A DNA stretch of 64,000 bases. Origin: Megamonas funiformis. GTDB taxonomy: Bacteria > Bacillota > Negativicutes > Selenomonadales > Selenomonadaceae. Made by a program: the position numbers and the translations under genes. The notes beneath the pieces are model-generated. The model was not told the origin of the DNA. It ran no database searches and saw only the letters and a program-made list of their open reading frames with translations. The DNA lies in contig NZ_CP048627.1 in assembly GCF_010669225.1 (NCBI RefSeq), forward strand, positions 186,001 to 250,000, given 5' to 3'. Shown here piece after piece: positions 45,669 to 55,769 of the stretch. Positions within the stretch are counted from its first letter, which is position 1, and the number at the start of each line of letters is the position of its first letter.

Positions 45669-46340
45669 TTAGATGAAATAAAATAATAAAGATAAGATTA
45701 GAAGAAATAAAATCATAGAAATATAATCTATAGCTCTTAATTTAGTATCAATGATAAATACTCTTGGCTTAGGAGAAGAAAATCCTCTCATTTGAAGACT
45801 GAGCGCCATATTTTCACTGCGAGAAATAGAGCGAAAAACCATGGGTTTAATTACCATCATATAGTCAAAAATGCGACGAAATGGATTTGATGAAGGTTTA
45901 AAACCTCGGCAGCTCTGGGCATCACGAACAGCAGAGCTTTCTTCTAATATATCAGGAACAAAACGCAAAATAGCAGTAATCATAAAAGCGTATTGATAAG
46001 GTAAATGCAATTGTTTTACTAATGAAGCTGTGAGTTCTCTAGCAGAAGTGGTTTGCAAGAGCAATAATAAAGATACTGCCATGATGAACATTTTGAGAGC
46101 AGAAGCAATGGAGGTATTTAAATCAGTACCGCAAACAAGTTGAATTAGAAATAAAATAAAGCTGAAAAAAATTAAAATACCAAGAGCACTCCAAAGTAAT
46201 TTTGTCTTAGGTAAATAAAAACAAGTAAAAATTTCGATAAAGGCTAATAGACTTAAGATATATAAATCATTAGTAATTAAAGACGCTATTGAAATCATAA
46301 TAGCTAAAATTAATTTTGTTAAAGCAGTTAATTTATACAT
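45669..46340 (-). CDS. ecfT: ECF transporter transmembrane protein EcfT
   Basis: From ATG 46340 the protein has 223 residues and several helices, with the two coupling Ala-Arg-Gly-type segments: DAQSCRGF and SLQMRGFSSPKPR, which touch the ATPases. EcfT links the ATPases to the substrate-binding S component. The upstream frame (to 46424) overlaps the ATPase gene and has no good start. It is third in the ECF operon. Confidence 0.88.
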   Translation of the reverse strand: MYKLTALTKLILAIMISIASLITNDLYILSLLAFIEIFTCFYLPKTKLLWSALGILIFFSFILFLIQLVCGTDLNTSIASALKMFIMAVSLLLLLQTTSARELTASLVKQLHLPYQYAFMITAILRFVPDILEESSAVRDAQSCRGFKPSSNPFRRIFDYMMVIKPMVFRSISRSENMALSLQMRGFSSPKPRVFIIDTKLRAIDYISMILFLLILSLLFYFI

Positions 46341-46345
46341 TATAA

Positions 46346-47143
46346 TCAACCTCGTTTGTGTAAATGAGCGTAAATTTCCATAGGTGTAAGGCAAATATCT
46401 AGACCTAATTCCTGGCTGATACAAACAGCTTCAGGTAATTCTAAACCGAGCTTTAGCGTCAATTCTTTTTGGGAAAATAAATCAAGTGGCGTACCGTCAA
46501 AGGCAAGTTCTCCTTGATTGATGACGATGACTTTATCAGCATGTTCAGCTAAGATATCCATATCATGTGTTACCATGATGATACCTAAACCTTGAGCATT
46601 TAATTTTCGCATCAAGCGCAATAACATAGTGCGTTCTCGGCAATCTTGCCCAGAGGTAGGTTCATCTAAGATTAAGATTTTAGGTTTGGCAGCTAAGGCG
46701 CAAGCAATAGATAATCGCTGTTTTTGCCCTAAGCTTAAAACTTGAGGCATTTCCCAAATTATATCTTGAAGATTAGTTATTTTTAAAGCTTCTTCGACAC
46801 GTTTTTTTATAGTATGTTCATTACAACCTAATTTTCTAGGAGCAAAAGCTACTTCTTCGAAAACAGTGGAAGCGAATAATTGTTGGTCAGGATTTTGAAA
46901 TACATAACCAATATATTGAGCCATTTCATATGGTTCTTTTTTTGTGATATCAACATCATCTAAAGTCATAGAGCCTCTATTAGGGTGTACAAGTCCCATT
47001 ACAAGTCTAGTTAATGTTGTTTTACCACTGCCATTTCTGCCAGCTATAGCTGTGATTTTTGTATCATCTATATTGGTGGAGATGTTCTTTAAGATAAATC
47101 TATTTTTTTGATAGCTAAAAGAAATATTATTTAGCGTTAACAT
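46346..47143 (-). CDS. ecfA: ECF transporter ATPase
   Basis: The 265-residue ATPase has Walker A GRNGSGKTTL, Q-loop FQNPDQQLF, Walker B ILILDEPT and the H-loop TH. The signature is LSLGQKQR, with Leu in place of the usual Gly in LSGGQ. It forms a heterodimer with the ATPase half of the neighbouring fusion protein. ATG 47143 follows AGGTGATAATC and overlaps the fusion gene. Confidence 0.9.
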   Translation of the reverse strand: MLTLNNISFSYQKNRFILKNISTNIDDTKITAIAGRNGSGKTTLTRLVMGLVHPNRGSMTLDDVDITKKEPYEMAQYIGYVFQNPDQQLFASTVFEEVAFAPRKLGCNEHTIKKRVEEALKITNLQDIIWEMPQVLSLGQKQRLSIACALAAKPKILILDEPTSGQDCRERTMLLRLMRKLNAQGLGIIMVTHDMDILAEHADKVIVINQGELAFDGTPLDLFSQKELTLKLGLELPEAVCISQELGLDICLTPMEIYAHLHKRG

Positions 47144-48392
47144 GATTATCACCTATTTCATAGCGTATTTTCCAGCGAAGAGGAATAACTTCAGGATAAA
47201 TTTTTTCTTCATACATATATTTTAAACAATCATCTACATTACCACTGTAAGCTAAATGACCATTATCAATTACACAAAGTTGGTCAGCAATATCAAGCAC
47301 ATATTTCAAATCATGTTCAGTTACAATAATTGTTTTATTATATCTTTTATTGAGATTGACTAATAAATTATAGATATCTTTTGCGCCTTCAGGGTCAATG
47401 GCTGCAACTGGTTCATCAAGAATGATGATAGGTGTATTCATTGCCATTATAGAGGCAATAGCAAGTCGTTGTTTTTGTCCGCCAGATAAAGCTGAAATCG
47501 GCATATCTTCTTTATCAGATAGACCAACGCTAGCTAAAAGTTCGCGTCGTCTTTTGATGATTTCTTGAGCATTAAGACCAGATATTTCAAGAGAAAAAGC
47601 GATTTCATCGCCAACTGTTTGCGTTACGAGTTGAGCATTATAATCAGCCATGACAACACCAATTAATTCATTGAGTTTTTTAGGTGGTGTATTCAAGATA
47701 TCAATATTGGCTATATTTATTTTGCTGGTGATGATTTCACTTAGATATGCAGGTTTACTGCCAGCTATATTTAAGATTAAGGAAGTTTTACCACTGCCAT
47801 TTACACCTGTGATTACACAAAAAGAACCTTGAGGAATATTCAAATTTATATCGTGCAAAGAAAATTGTTTATCATTTTTATTTAATTTGGCATTGAAAAT
47901 TTTAAAAGCAGGTAAATATAACAATTGACCAGCAACAGCACCTAAAAGAGCAACTAAAGCTACAGCAGGAAGCATAGCATAAAGATAAATATTCATAGGA
48001 AGTTGTAAAAAGATTTTCGTCAAAGTAACAAAAGTACCGCCACTAATAAAAGTAGTGATAAATACAACGATAAAAGGAATTAGTGAAATTTTAGATTTTT
48101 TAATGTTGAAAAGATTGCTATTGACCATTAAAGCGCAAATAGTAGCAGCTAATGGATCACTTATTAAATTAGCATAAGGTAGAGCAGCTTTAGATGTCAT
48201 CATAGCGATGATACCGGAAACTAAACCAATGCCGAAACCTTGTTTTATTGTTGGTCTACATAATAATATCGCTAAACAATACATTACAATATTCCAGTTT
48301 AAAGATATGCCACCAATATTTGGCGAAACCATACGTAAAATTACACCGATGGCTAATAATAAAGTAGTAATAGTTATCCAACGTAACTCCAT
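47127..48392 (-). CDS. ECF S component fused to ECF ATPase
   Basis: The 421-residue protein has two parts. Residues 1-165 are a membrane protein with five to six helices, resembling the TrpP-like S components (LLLAIGVILRMVSPNIGGIS...GFGIGLVSGIIAMMTS). Residues 180-421 form an ABC ATPase: Walker A GVNGSGKTSL, signature LSGGQKQR, Walker B IIILDEPVAAIDPEG and the H-loop EHDLKY. The S component is normally a separate protein. The fusion begins MELRW at 48392, after GGAGG. With the next ATPase and EcfT it makes a complete three-gene transporter. A T-box leader precedes it. Confidence 0.82.
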   Translation of the reverse strand: MELRWITITTLLLAIGVILRMVSPNIGGISLNWNIVMYCLAILLCRPTIKQGFGIGLVSGIIAMMTSKAALPYANLISDPLAATICALMVNSNLFNIKKSKISLIPFIVVFITTFISGGTFVTLTKIFLQLPMNIYLYAMLPAVALVALLGAVAGQLLYLPAFKIFNAKLNKNDKQFSLHDINLNIPQGSFCVITGVNGSGKTSLILNIAGSKPAYLSEIITSKINIANIDILNTPPKKLNELIGVVMADYNAQLVTQTVGDEIAFSLEISGLNAQEIIKRRRELLASVGLSDKEDMPISALSGGQKQRLAIASIMAMNTPIIILDEPVAAIDPEGAKDIYNLLVNLNKRYNKTIIVTEHDLKYVLDIADQLCVIDNGHLAYSGNVDDCLKYMYEEKIYPEVIPLRWKIRYEIGDNHVNAK

Positions 48393-48424
48393 AAATAAAT
48401 CCTCCAATCAAATAACAAACAAAT

Positions 48425-48720
48425 AAAAAAGCCTCTCAATCCCTATAAAAAGGGACGAGAGGCGTTATACTCGTGCCACCCTTAGTTGAACTAAGTAGCA
48501 AATTATCTTACTAAATACAAAGTACGGGATTTTTTATATCCGATACTCGTTTCCGTATAACGGTGGAAAAGGCCGATAGTGCTTACCCCATAATATTATG
48601 GCTCAGGCTACATCTCACAAGTCCATTCGCTATCATAAGTGCTTATCGAATTCTCAGCATCGTCGATTCTCTGTAAAGCTTTTATCATAGTTACTATTCT
48701 TGCTCATAGATTTTAAATAT
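48425..48720 (-). promoter_or_regulatory. T-box leader of the ECF operon, probable Trp specifier
   Basis: On the minus strand the T-box AAGGGTGGCACGAGTATAACGCC (about 48462-48484) precedes a terminator, GCCTCTCGTCCCTT...AGGGATTGAGAGGC, followed by Ts (48426-48464). Stem I begins with AGAGAA (about 48666-48672). TGG at 48623-48625, within GCGAATGGAC, is the best specifier candidate and agrees with a TrpP-like S component. Uncharged tRNA-Trp would then switch the transporter on. I have not folded the RNA in full. Confidence 0.88.
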
Positions 48721-48778
48721 ATTAATCTGTGTTCATGATATCAAAACTATTTTTTATTGTCAAGATACAATAAAATTT

Positions 48779-49768
48779 TTAATTTTGTATAGTTGTAAAA
48801 TGATTATTAACGAGAAAATCTTTTATTACATTAAAATATTCATTAGGATAATTAGAAATAGCTTGAGCATGTGTAGAGTCTTTGAACATATGCATAGATT
48901 TTGTTGCACGACAATTATCGTATAATTCTTGAAGTGTATTTGGCGGGATTAAAGTATCTGCACTGCCATGTAAAAATAATGTAGGGCTTGTGGAGTGAGC
49001 TACTGCTTTTAATGGAGCTAATTTATCTAAAGTTGAACCTGTATGCCAATACATGCAGACTTGAGAATAAATCCACAAGATATCAAGAATTTTGGAATCA
49101 TTAGGTAATTGTATCATGCTGTGTAGATGATTGTAATAAAGACCTTTTAAATCACTATAAGAACTATCTTCAATGTAAAAATCAGCAGGGTGAACAGATA
49201 ATCCACTGTGCAAGAGGGCAAATGCACCACCTAGAGAAATTCCATGAATGCCAATTAATTCTTGTTGTTTCGTATTGCGAAGATAATCGCACCACATATC
49301 AATATCACGGATTTCTGTTTGTCCCCAAGTGATGATGCCATCACTTTCACCATGACCACGCAAATCAATCAATAAGACATTAAATCCTAATTGTTTATAG
49401 ATATTGACATAATTTAAGCACATGGAACGATTTTGATAAAGACCATGAATTAAAATAATTGTCTTTTTATATTTGGAATTATTGTTGATAAAAGTGCCAA
49501 CTAATTCACGAGAGCTATCACCATAAGGAGTGTATAGAGCAACTTTTTGAGCGTTAGGATTTTCTTGTTGATATTGATTTATTCGCGTCAAATCTTGAGA
49601 ATGATTTACGATGCTAGTGAGATTGATATTTAATTGGGGATTGCTAAGCTCCATATATAAAATATTGCCTAAAATTAAACCTAAAGTATTAAAGGTTAAA
49701 ATAGCACCGATTAAAAGTCCAATAAAAAATATAAATAAAGAATGAAGAAATTTTTTCACATAAACCAC
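48779..49768 (-). CDS. Membrane-anchored alpha/beta hydrolase
   Basis: The 329-residue protein has one N-terminal membrane helix (SLFIFFIGLLIGAILTFN) and then an alpha/beta-hydrolase fold. The nucleophile elbow is GIHGISLGGA, the oxyanion strand IILIHGLYQNRS, and the acid/base pair lies in LFLHGSADTLIPP and DSTHAQ. It resembles the YqkD/FrsA-like or BAAT-type cell-envelope hydrolases. Substrate unknown. It seems monocistronic. Confidence 0.83.
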   Translation of the reverse strand: MVYVKKFLHSLFIFFIGLLIGAILTFNTLGLILGNILYMELSNPQLNINLTSIVNHSQDLTRINQYQQENPNAQKVALYTPYGDSSRELVGTFINNNSKYKKTIILIHGLYQNRSMCLNYVNIYKQLGFNVLLIDLRGHGESDGIITWGQTEIRDIDMWCDYLRNTKQQELIGIHGISLGGAFALLHSGLSVHPADFYIEDSSYSDLKGLYYNHLHSMIQLPNDSKILDILWIYSQVCMYWHTGSTLDKLAPLKAVAHSTSPTLFLHGSADTLIPPNTLQELYDNCRATKSMHMFKDSTHAQAISNYPNEYFNVIKDFLVNNHFTTIQN

Positions 49769-49903
49769 CTAGATAAAAAATAAAAATTTGCAATAAAAAC
49801 CAAAGATAATAAATTGGATAATAACGAGTATATATTATTTAGATGATTTTATAAAGATTATTTTTGAGGAGTTATGATAATAATTATCTATAAATAATAA
49901 ATC

Positions 49904-49950
49904 TTGCGTCTATATAAGTTATTAGTGTATACTTAACTTATATATACACT
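49904..49950 (+). promoter_or_regulatory. cydA promoter with overlapping inverted repeat
   Basis: TTGCGT (49904-49909) and TATACT (49928-49933) are 18 bases apart. AGTGTATA (49924-49931) and TATACACT (49943-49950) form a perfect 8-bp inverted repeat with an 11-base spacer. It overlaps the -10 box and is ten bases ahead of the AAAGGAGG of cydA, so a bound regulator would block initiation. Confidence 0.6.
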
Positions 49951-49969
49951 ACAAAGGAGGTTTTATATT

Positions 49970-51328
49970 ATGGATGTTATAACTCTATCTAGATTGCAAT
50001 TTGCAATCACAACAATTTACCATTTTTTATTTGTTCCGGTTTCATTAGGTTTATCCATTTTCATTGCTATTATGCAAACTATGTATTTAAAAACAGATAA
50101 TATAGTTTATAAGCGTTTAGCAAAATTCTTTGGAAAACTCTTTATCATTTCATTTGCCATGGGTGTGGTAACTGGTATCGTACAGGAATTTCATTTTGGT
50201 ATGAACTGGTCTGAATACTCTCGTTTCATGGGAGATATTTTTGGGGCACCACTTGCACTAGAAGCATTGACTGCATTTTTCTTAGAGTCTGTATTTTTAG
50301 GTGTATGGATTTTTGGTGAAGGTCGTTTATCCAAAAAATTACATTGTTTATCTATTTGGCTTGTAGCTTTTGGTAGTAATTTATCTGCTTTTTGGATTTT
50401 AGTTGCAAATTCTTTTATGCAACATCCTGTAGGTTATACTATTGCTAATGGCAGAGCTGAAATGACAGACTTTTTCGCATTAGTAACTAATCCTTATGTT
50501 GTAGGGCAATATGCTCATACTGTATTATCTGGTATTGTTACAGCTGGTGTGATTGTAGTGGCTGTAAGTGCTTATCGTTTATTGTCTGGTCAAAATGTAG
50601 AAACATTTAAAACAGCGATAAAATCAGGTATTATTTATAGTTTAATTGGTTTGTTCTTAGTAATGGGCAGTGGACATTTACAAGCTCAGTTTATCGGTAA
50701 AAATGTACCAATGAAGATGGCAGCTATGGAAGCTTTATGGGAAACTGAAAATCCAGCTCCTTTCACTGTAATAGCTAATATTGATACAGAAAATAAGGTA
50801 AATCATGATGCTATTGAAGTGCCATATATGTTATCTATGCTTATTTATGATAGCCCAGAAGGCGAAGTAAAAGGCATAAATGAATTGCAAGAACAATATA
50901 TTCAACAATATGGTTATGATGATTACATTCCAAATGTAGTTTTGTTATTCTGGAGCTTTAGAATTATGATAGCTTGCGGTGTAGCTATGATTGGTGCAAT
51001 GATTTTAGCAGGCTTTTTATTCTATACAAAACGTTTGGAAAATGCTCGTTGGCTCTTAAATATTTTAGTATTATTATTGCCATTGCCATTTATAGCAAAT
51101 ACTTTTGGTTGGATAATCACTGAAGCTGGTCGTCAGCCATGGATGGTAGTAGGTTTGCAAAAAGTATCTGATGCAGTATCTCAAAATATCACTAGCACAG
51201 AAGTTTTAATTACATTGGTAGGTTTTACACTTATTTATGCTTTATTAGCTGTAGCTGCTATCTTTATAGCTCTTAAATTCGTGAAAAAAGATGCTCATAA
51301 GATGGATGATGAAGGAGGGCAGGCATAA
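49970..51328 (+). CDS. cydA: Cytochrome bd oxidase subunit I
   Basis: The 452-residue subunit holds hemes b558, b595 and d and oxidises quinol. Heme ligands are His19 (near FAITTIYHFLFVP), His and Met of later helices, and the signature EAGRQPWMVVGLQ is present. The Q-loop is short, as in Firmicute-type enzymes. Ribosome-binding site AAAGGAGG. Confidence 0.95.
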   Translation: MDVITLSRLQFAITTIYHFLFVPVSLGLSIFIAIMQTMYLKTDNIVYKRLAKFFGKLFIISFAMGVVTGIVQEFHFGMNWSEYSRFMGDIFGAPLALEALTAFFLESVFLGVWIFGEGRLSKKLHCLSIWLVAFGSNLSAFWILVANSFMQHPVGYTIANGRAEMTDFFALVTNPYVVGQYAHTVLSGIVTAGVIVVAVSAYRLLSGQNVETFKTAIKSGIIYSLIGLFLVMGSGHLQAQFIGKNVPMKMAAMEALWETENPAPFTVIANIDTENKVNHDAIEVPYMLSMLIYDSPEGEVKGINELQEQYIQQYGYDDYIPNVVLLFWSFRIMIACGVAMIGAMILAGFLFYTKRLENARWLLNILVLLLPLPFIANTFGWIITEAGRQPWMVVGLQKVSDAVSQNITSTEVLITLVGFTLIYALLAVAAIFIALKFVKKDAHKMDDEGGQA

Positions 51329-52338
51329 TGGATTTACAAATTGTATGGTTTATACTTGTAACAGTTTTATTTGTAGGTTTCTTCTTCTTAGAGGGCTTTG
51401 ACTATGGCGTAGGTACGATTTTACCATTTTTTGCGAAAAATGATGTAGAACGCCGTATGCTCATTAATTCCATAGGTCCAGTTTGGGATGGTAATGAAGT
51501 TTGGATGATTACTGCTGGCGGTGCTATGTTTGCAGCATTCCCTCATGTATATGCTACTATGTTTAGTATGCTTTATATGGCATTGTTTTTGATGCTCTTA
51601 GGTTTAATTGTTCGTGGTGTAGCTTTTGAATTTAGAAGTAAACACGATTGCACATATTGGCGAAGCTTATGGGATTATATGATTTTCTTTGGCAGTGCCT
51701 TACCTGCATTTTTATGGGGCGTTGCTGTAAGTAATATGATGAAAGGGTTCGCTATCAATGGTGAAATGATTTATAAAGGTACTTTCTTTGATTTATTATC
51801 TTTATATACTATCGTTGGTGGTATTACTTTCTTATTGGTATTTGCTTATCATGGAACAGTATTTTTAACACTTCGTCTTGCTGATACAAAAATGATTGAT
51901 AGATTGCGTATCGTGTCTGTATGTCTTGGTGGTACAGCAGCTATTTTCTATGTGCTTTGTTTGATTTTAACTGCATTGAATACAGATATGTTTGCGTCAA
52001 TTTCTTCTGTTATTTTATTTATTCTAGCAGCTGTTTCTTTTGTAGCTTCTATCTTATTAGTTTATAAAAAACAACAATATGTTAAAGGCTTTATCGGTTC
52101 TTCTTTAGCTATTGTATTTACAACAGTTGCAGTATTTGCAGGATTGTTCCCACGTATTTTAATATCCACTTTAAATCCAGATTGGAGTCTAACAATTTAT
52201 AACGCTTCTTCTACTGAATATACTTTGACTATAATGACAATTGCTGCTGTTTGCTTTGTACCAGTAGTACTCATTTATCAAGGTTGGACTTATTGGGTAT
52301 TTAGAAAACGTGTAAGTCATCATGACTTAGAATATTAA
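51328..52338 (+). CDS. cydB: Cytochrome bd oxidase subunit II
   Basis: The 336-residue subunit has eight to nine helices and the N-terminal motif FFLEGFDYGVGTILPFFAKN with PVWDGNEVWM. Its start overlaps the cydA stop by one base. With CydA it allows oxygen respiration or oxygen scavenging at very low pressure. Confidence 0.95.
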   Translation: MDLQIVWFILVTVLFVGFFFLEGFDYGVGTILPFFAKNDVERRMLINSIGPVWDGNEVWMITAGGAMFAAFPHVYATMFSMLYMALFLMLLGLIVRGVAFEFRSKHDCTYWRSLWDYMIFFGSALPAFLWGVAVSNMMKGFAINGEMIYKGTFFDLLSLYTIVGGITFLLVFAYHGTVFLTLRLADTKMIDRLRIVSVCLGGTAAIFYVLCLILTALNTDMFASISSVILFILAAVSFVASILLVYKKQQYVKGFIGSSLAIVFTTVAVFAGLFPRILISTLNPDWSLTIYNASSTEYTLTIMTIAAVCFVPVVLIYQGWTYWVFRKRVSHHDLEY

Positions 52339-52345
52339 TAAAAAA

Positions 52346-54055
52346 ATGATAGATAAAAATTTATTAAAAGATATTTTCCCTTTTAAACGACAGTTGATTT
52401 TGGTGATGATATCAAATATTATGCAAGCTATGATGATTGTAGCTATAGCATATATTATTGCTTATATAGCAGATAAATTACTTTTATCTCGCTTAGAAAG
52501 TAGTACAGCAACGCCATTATTGGTGTTGCTGTTTTTCTTTTTTTGTATAAAGGCAATACTAAATTATTTTAATCATTATCAAATGGAGAAAATATCATTA
52601 AATGTACAAAGCAATTTACGTAAACAATTATTTGAAGTATTGGCTCAGCGTAGTTTTTTAGCTAGTTCATATGCAAAAGGGCAATGGATAGCCTTGATTA
52701 CAAAAGGCGTTGATAAATTAGATATTTATTTAACGTCATTTATACCACAATTAGGTTTATTGAGTACAATTCCGCTCATTTTATTGATATTTACTTTTAT
52801 CAATGATTGGATATCTGGATTGATTTTTTTGATTACTGCACCATTAATACCATTTTTTATGATTTTAATTGGCAAAATTGCAGATAAGGAAAATAAAAAA
52901 CAGTGGCAAGTTTTTCAAAAATTAACTATGTATATGGCAGATTTATTGCCTGGTTTATTGATTGTTAAAGCATATAATCAAACACAAAGACAATTAAGTG
53001 AAATAAATAAAAATGGTAAACTTTTTAGTCAGGCGACTTTAAAAGTTTTGCGCATAGCTTTTATTTCAGCTTTTATGTTAGAATTTATTTCTACATTAAG
53101 TATAGCGATTATTGCTGTAAATATTGGTCTTAGACTCATCTATGGACATGTGGAATTTTTACCTGTATTTTTTATCTTATTGATAGCCCCACAATTTTAT
53201 CAGCCTTTTCGTCAATTTGGTTCAGCTTTTCATGATGCCATGAATGGAATTACAGCTTCTAGTGAAATTTATGCTATGATTGATAAACTAAACTGTATAA
53301 AGGAAAGTAAGGCAAATTTAAAATTTGATGATGCAGATATGGTGCAGATTGAATTAAAAAATGTTTATTATAAATATCAAGATAATGATAAATGGGCAAT
53401 TGATGATTTGAGCTTGAAAATAGAAAAAGGCAAGCAGTTTGTTTTGACTGGAGATAATGGGGCAGGGAAATCCACATTATTTAAATTATTATTAGGTATA
53501 GAAAGATGCCAATCTGGAGAAATCTTAATCAATGATTACAATTTAGCTGATTTAGATAAACAATGGTGGCAAAGTCAAATTGGCTGGGTAGCTCAAGAGC
53601 CATATATTTTTTCAGCGACAATCAGGGAAAATATAACTTTAGGTAGAGATTTTAATTTAAAAGAAATAAAACATATTTGTCAGTTGGTAAATTTAGATGA
53701 ATTTATAAAATCAATGCCACAGGGATATGATACAGAAATAACTTCAGCGATGAATTTAAGTTCTGGGCAAAAGCGTCGTTTAGGTTTAACTAGAGCTTTA
53801 ATTGGTAGACCAAAATTATTATTATTAGATGAACCTATGGAAAATTTAGATGTATATAATGAGAAGTTGATACAAAGAATTTTATCTGATTTAAAAAATA
53901 AAGTAACTGTAATAATCATTGGTCATCGCTTACAGACTTTAAAAAATGCTGATGAATTGATTTATTTACAACAGGGAAAATTAGTGGATAGTGAAAAAAT
54001 TAAGGATAAAATAAATTATTTTAGTGAAATAATAGAAGGTGAAAGGAGTATTTGA
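52346..54055 (+). CDS. cydD: Cysteine/glutathione ABC exporter subunit CydD
   Basis: The 569-residue half-transporter has six membrane helices, then an ABC domain: Walker A GDNGAGKSTL, signature LSSGQKRR, Walker B LLLLDEPMENLD. CydDC exports cysteine or glutathione for assembly of cytochrome bd. It follows cydB by seven bases. Confidence 0.92.
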   Translation: MIDKNLLKDIFPFKRQLILVMISNIMQAMMIVAIAYIIAYIADKLLLSRLESSTATPLLVLLFFFFCIKAILNYFNHYQMEKISLNVQSNLRKQLFEVLAQRSFLASSYAKGQWIALITKGVDKLDIYLTSFIPQLGLLSTIPLILLIFTFINDWISGLIFLITAPLIPFFMILIGKIADKENKKQWQVFQKLTMYMADLLPGLLIVKAYNQTQRQLSEINKNGKLFSQATLKVLRIAFISAFMLEFISTLSIAIIAVNIGLRLIYGHVEFLPVFFILLIAPQFYQPFRQFGSAFHDAMNGITASSEIYAMIDKLNCIKESKANLKFDDADMVQIELKNVYYKYQDNDKWAIDDLSLKIEKGKQFVLTGDNGAGKSTLFKLLLGIERCQSGEILINDYNLADLDKQWWQSQIGWVAQEPYIFSATIRENITLGRDFNLKEIKHICQLVNLDEFIKSMPQGYDTEITSAMNLSSGQKRRLGLTRALIGRPKLLLLDEPMENLDVYNEKLIQRILSDLKNKVTVIIIGHRLQTLKNADELIYLQQGKLVDSEKIKDKINYFSEIIEGERSI

Positions 54056-54056
54056 A

Positions 54057-55769
54057 ATGGTACAGATATTGAGTAATATGATAAGACCTGTAATATGGAG
54101 TTTATTATTAGCAATATTAGTAGGTACTATTTCAACATTAAGCTCAATAAGTTTAATGGGACTTTCAGCATGGTTGATAGCTAGTGCTGCCCTGCAACCG
54201 CCACTTTATGTTTTATCACTTGCTATTGTAGGTGTACGCTTTTGCGGTGTAATGAGGGCTGTCTTTCGTTATTTAGAGCGATATTTTACACATAAAGTAG
54301 GTTTTTCTCTATTTACGAGTTTTAGAGTATTTGTTTTGATAAAAATTATCAAAGCATTGCCATTTAAGCAACAAACAGAAAATGGAGATGCTTTTGATTT
54401 AATTGTAAATGCAGTAGATAATTTAAGAGATAGTTTTCTGCGTTTCTTTTTGCCACCTATTATAACTACGATAAGTGTATTTATCTTATCTATATGGTTT
54501 TTTCTATATAGTTATGATTTAATGATATTACTAATTAGTTCATGGCTTGTATTTATGATAGTCATACCTTATATGACATGGCGAAGATATTTGAAATTAA
54601 AAAAGCATAAATTTTTATTGACTCAAGAGATTATAGAGTTTTATGAAGGTAATAGGGAACTATCTTTCTATAATTATGACAAATATAGATTGAAAAATAT
54701 TAGCCATAGTATTGAGCAGTATCAACAATATCAGCAAAATTTATTTAAATTAAAATTAAAAGTTAATCTATGTAGTGAATTTATAATGGGAGCTTATTTA
54801 GTTATTTGTCTGGCTATAAGTATTTATTTGGTGAATACACAAGATTTTAATCCCATTATGGCGATTACAATAATATTGACTTATCAAGCTGTCTTAGAGG
54901 TGTTAGCGATGATGCCTTCATTAATAGAGCATTTTGATGAAGCTAGTAAACGTTGGCAAGATTTAGCTATTTTTATGCAAGAGAAAAAATTTATTGCTGA
55001 TACAAATAATGAAGTAAAAAATGAAAATCAAGAAGATAAGAAATGTGAAGATGTGCAATTATTGTTGAAAGATTTAGCTTATGGATATGATAAAGTTTTA
55101 TTGAAAGATATAAATTTATCTATAAAAAAAGGCAATAAAACCTTGATTGTCGGCACTAGTGGTTGTGGAAAATCCACATTATTTTATGTATTGATGAGAT
55201 TATTATATCCATTGAAGGGAAATATCTTTATACAAGGTAAAAATTATGATGATTTAGCTGAAAAATCTATACGTGAACATTTTGCAGTAGCATTTCAAGA
55301 ACATCATATTTTTAATTTATCTATACGTGATAATTTTAAAATGCTTTATGAAGATATCATTGATGAAGAAATATATATATCCTTAGAAAATGTATATTTA
55401 TTAGATTTTGTAAAGCAAGTGGGATTGGATTATATAGTGGGCAATGATGGCAATAAATTATCAGGTGGGCAAAAGCATAGATTACAATTAGCTATTTGTT
55501 TAGCAAAACAAAAAGATATAATTTTATTAGATGAACCTACAGCAGGGCTTGATATAAAAACGACAAATAATATATGTAGTCAACTTATGGAAAAATATCA
55601 AAAACAAACGATGATAGTAACTTCTCATGATATAAGTTTGTTGAGATTTTTTGATGATATTATTATTTGTGGAGAAGAAAAAATCATAGAACAAGGTAAT
55701 ATAAAAAAATTATTATTGCGTGAAGATAGTTATTTGAACAAATTGATTAGGTACAAAAACTTTATCTAG
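54057..55769 (+). CDS. cydC: Cysteine/glutathione ABC exporter subunit CydC
   Basis: From ATG 54057 the protein has 570 residues: six helices (GLSAWLIASAALQPP is typical of CydC), Walker A GTSGCGKSTL, signature LSGGQKHR and Walker B IILLDEPTAGLD. The start follows AAAGGAG and is just after the cydD stop. It forms a heterodimer with CydD. Last gene of the cyd operon. Confidence 0.92.
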   Translation: MVQILSNMIRPVIWSLLLAILVGTISTLSSISLMGLSAWLIASAALQPPLYVLSLAIVGVRFCGVMRAVFRYLERYFTHKVGFSLFTSFRVFVLIKIIKALPFKQQTENGDAFDLIVNAVDNLRDSFLRFFLPPIITTISVFILSIWFFLYSYDLMILLISSWLVFMIVIPYMTWRRYLKLKKHKFLLTQEIIEFYEGNRELSFYNYDKYRLKNISHSIEQYQQYQQNLFKLKLKVNLCSEFIMGAYLVICLAISIYLVNTQDFNPIMAITIILTYQAVLEVLAMMPSLIEHFDEASKRWQDLAIFMQEKKFIADTNNEVKNENQEDKKCEDVQLLLKDLAYGYDKVLLKDINLSIKKGNKTLIVGTSGCGKSTLFYVLMRLLYPLKGNIFIQGKNYDDLAEKSIREHFAVAFQEHHIFNLSIRDNFKMLYEDIIDEEIYISLENVYLLDFVKQVGLDYIVGNDGNKLSGGQKHRLQLAICLAKQKDIILLDEPTAGLDIKTTNNICSQLMEKYQKQTMIVTSHDISLLRFFDDIIICGEEKIIEQGNIKKLLLREDSYLNKLIRYKNFI

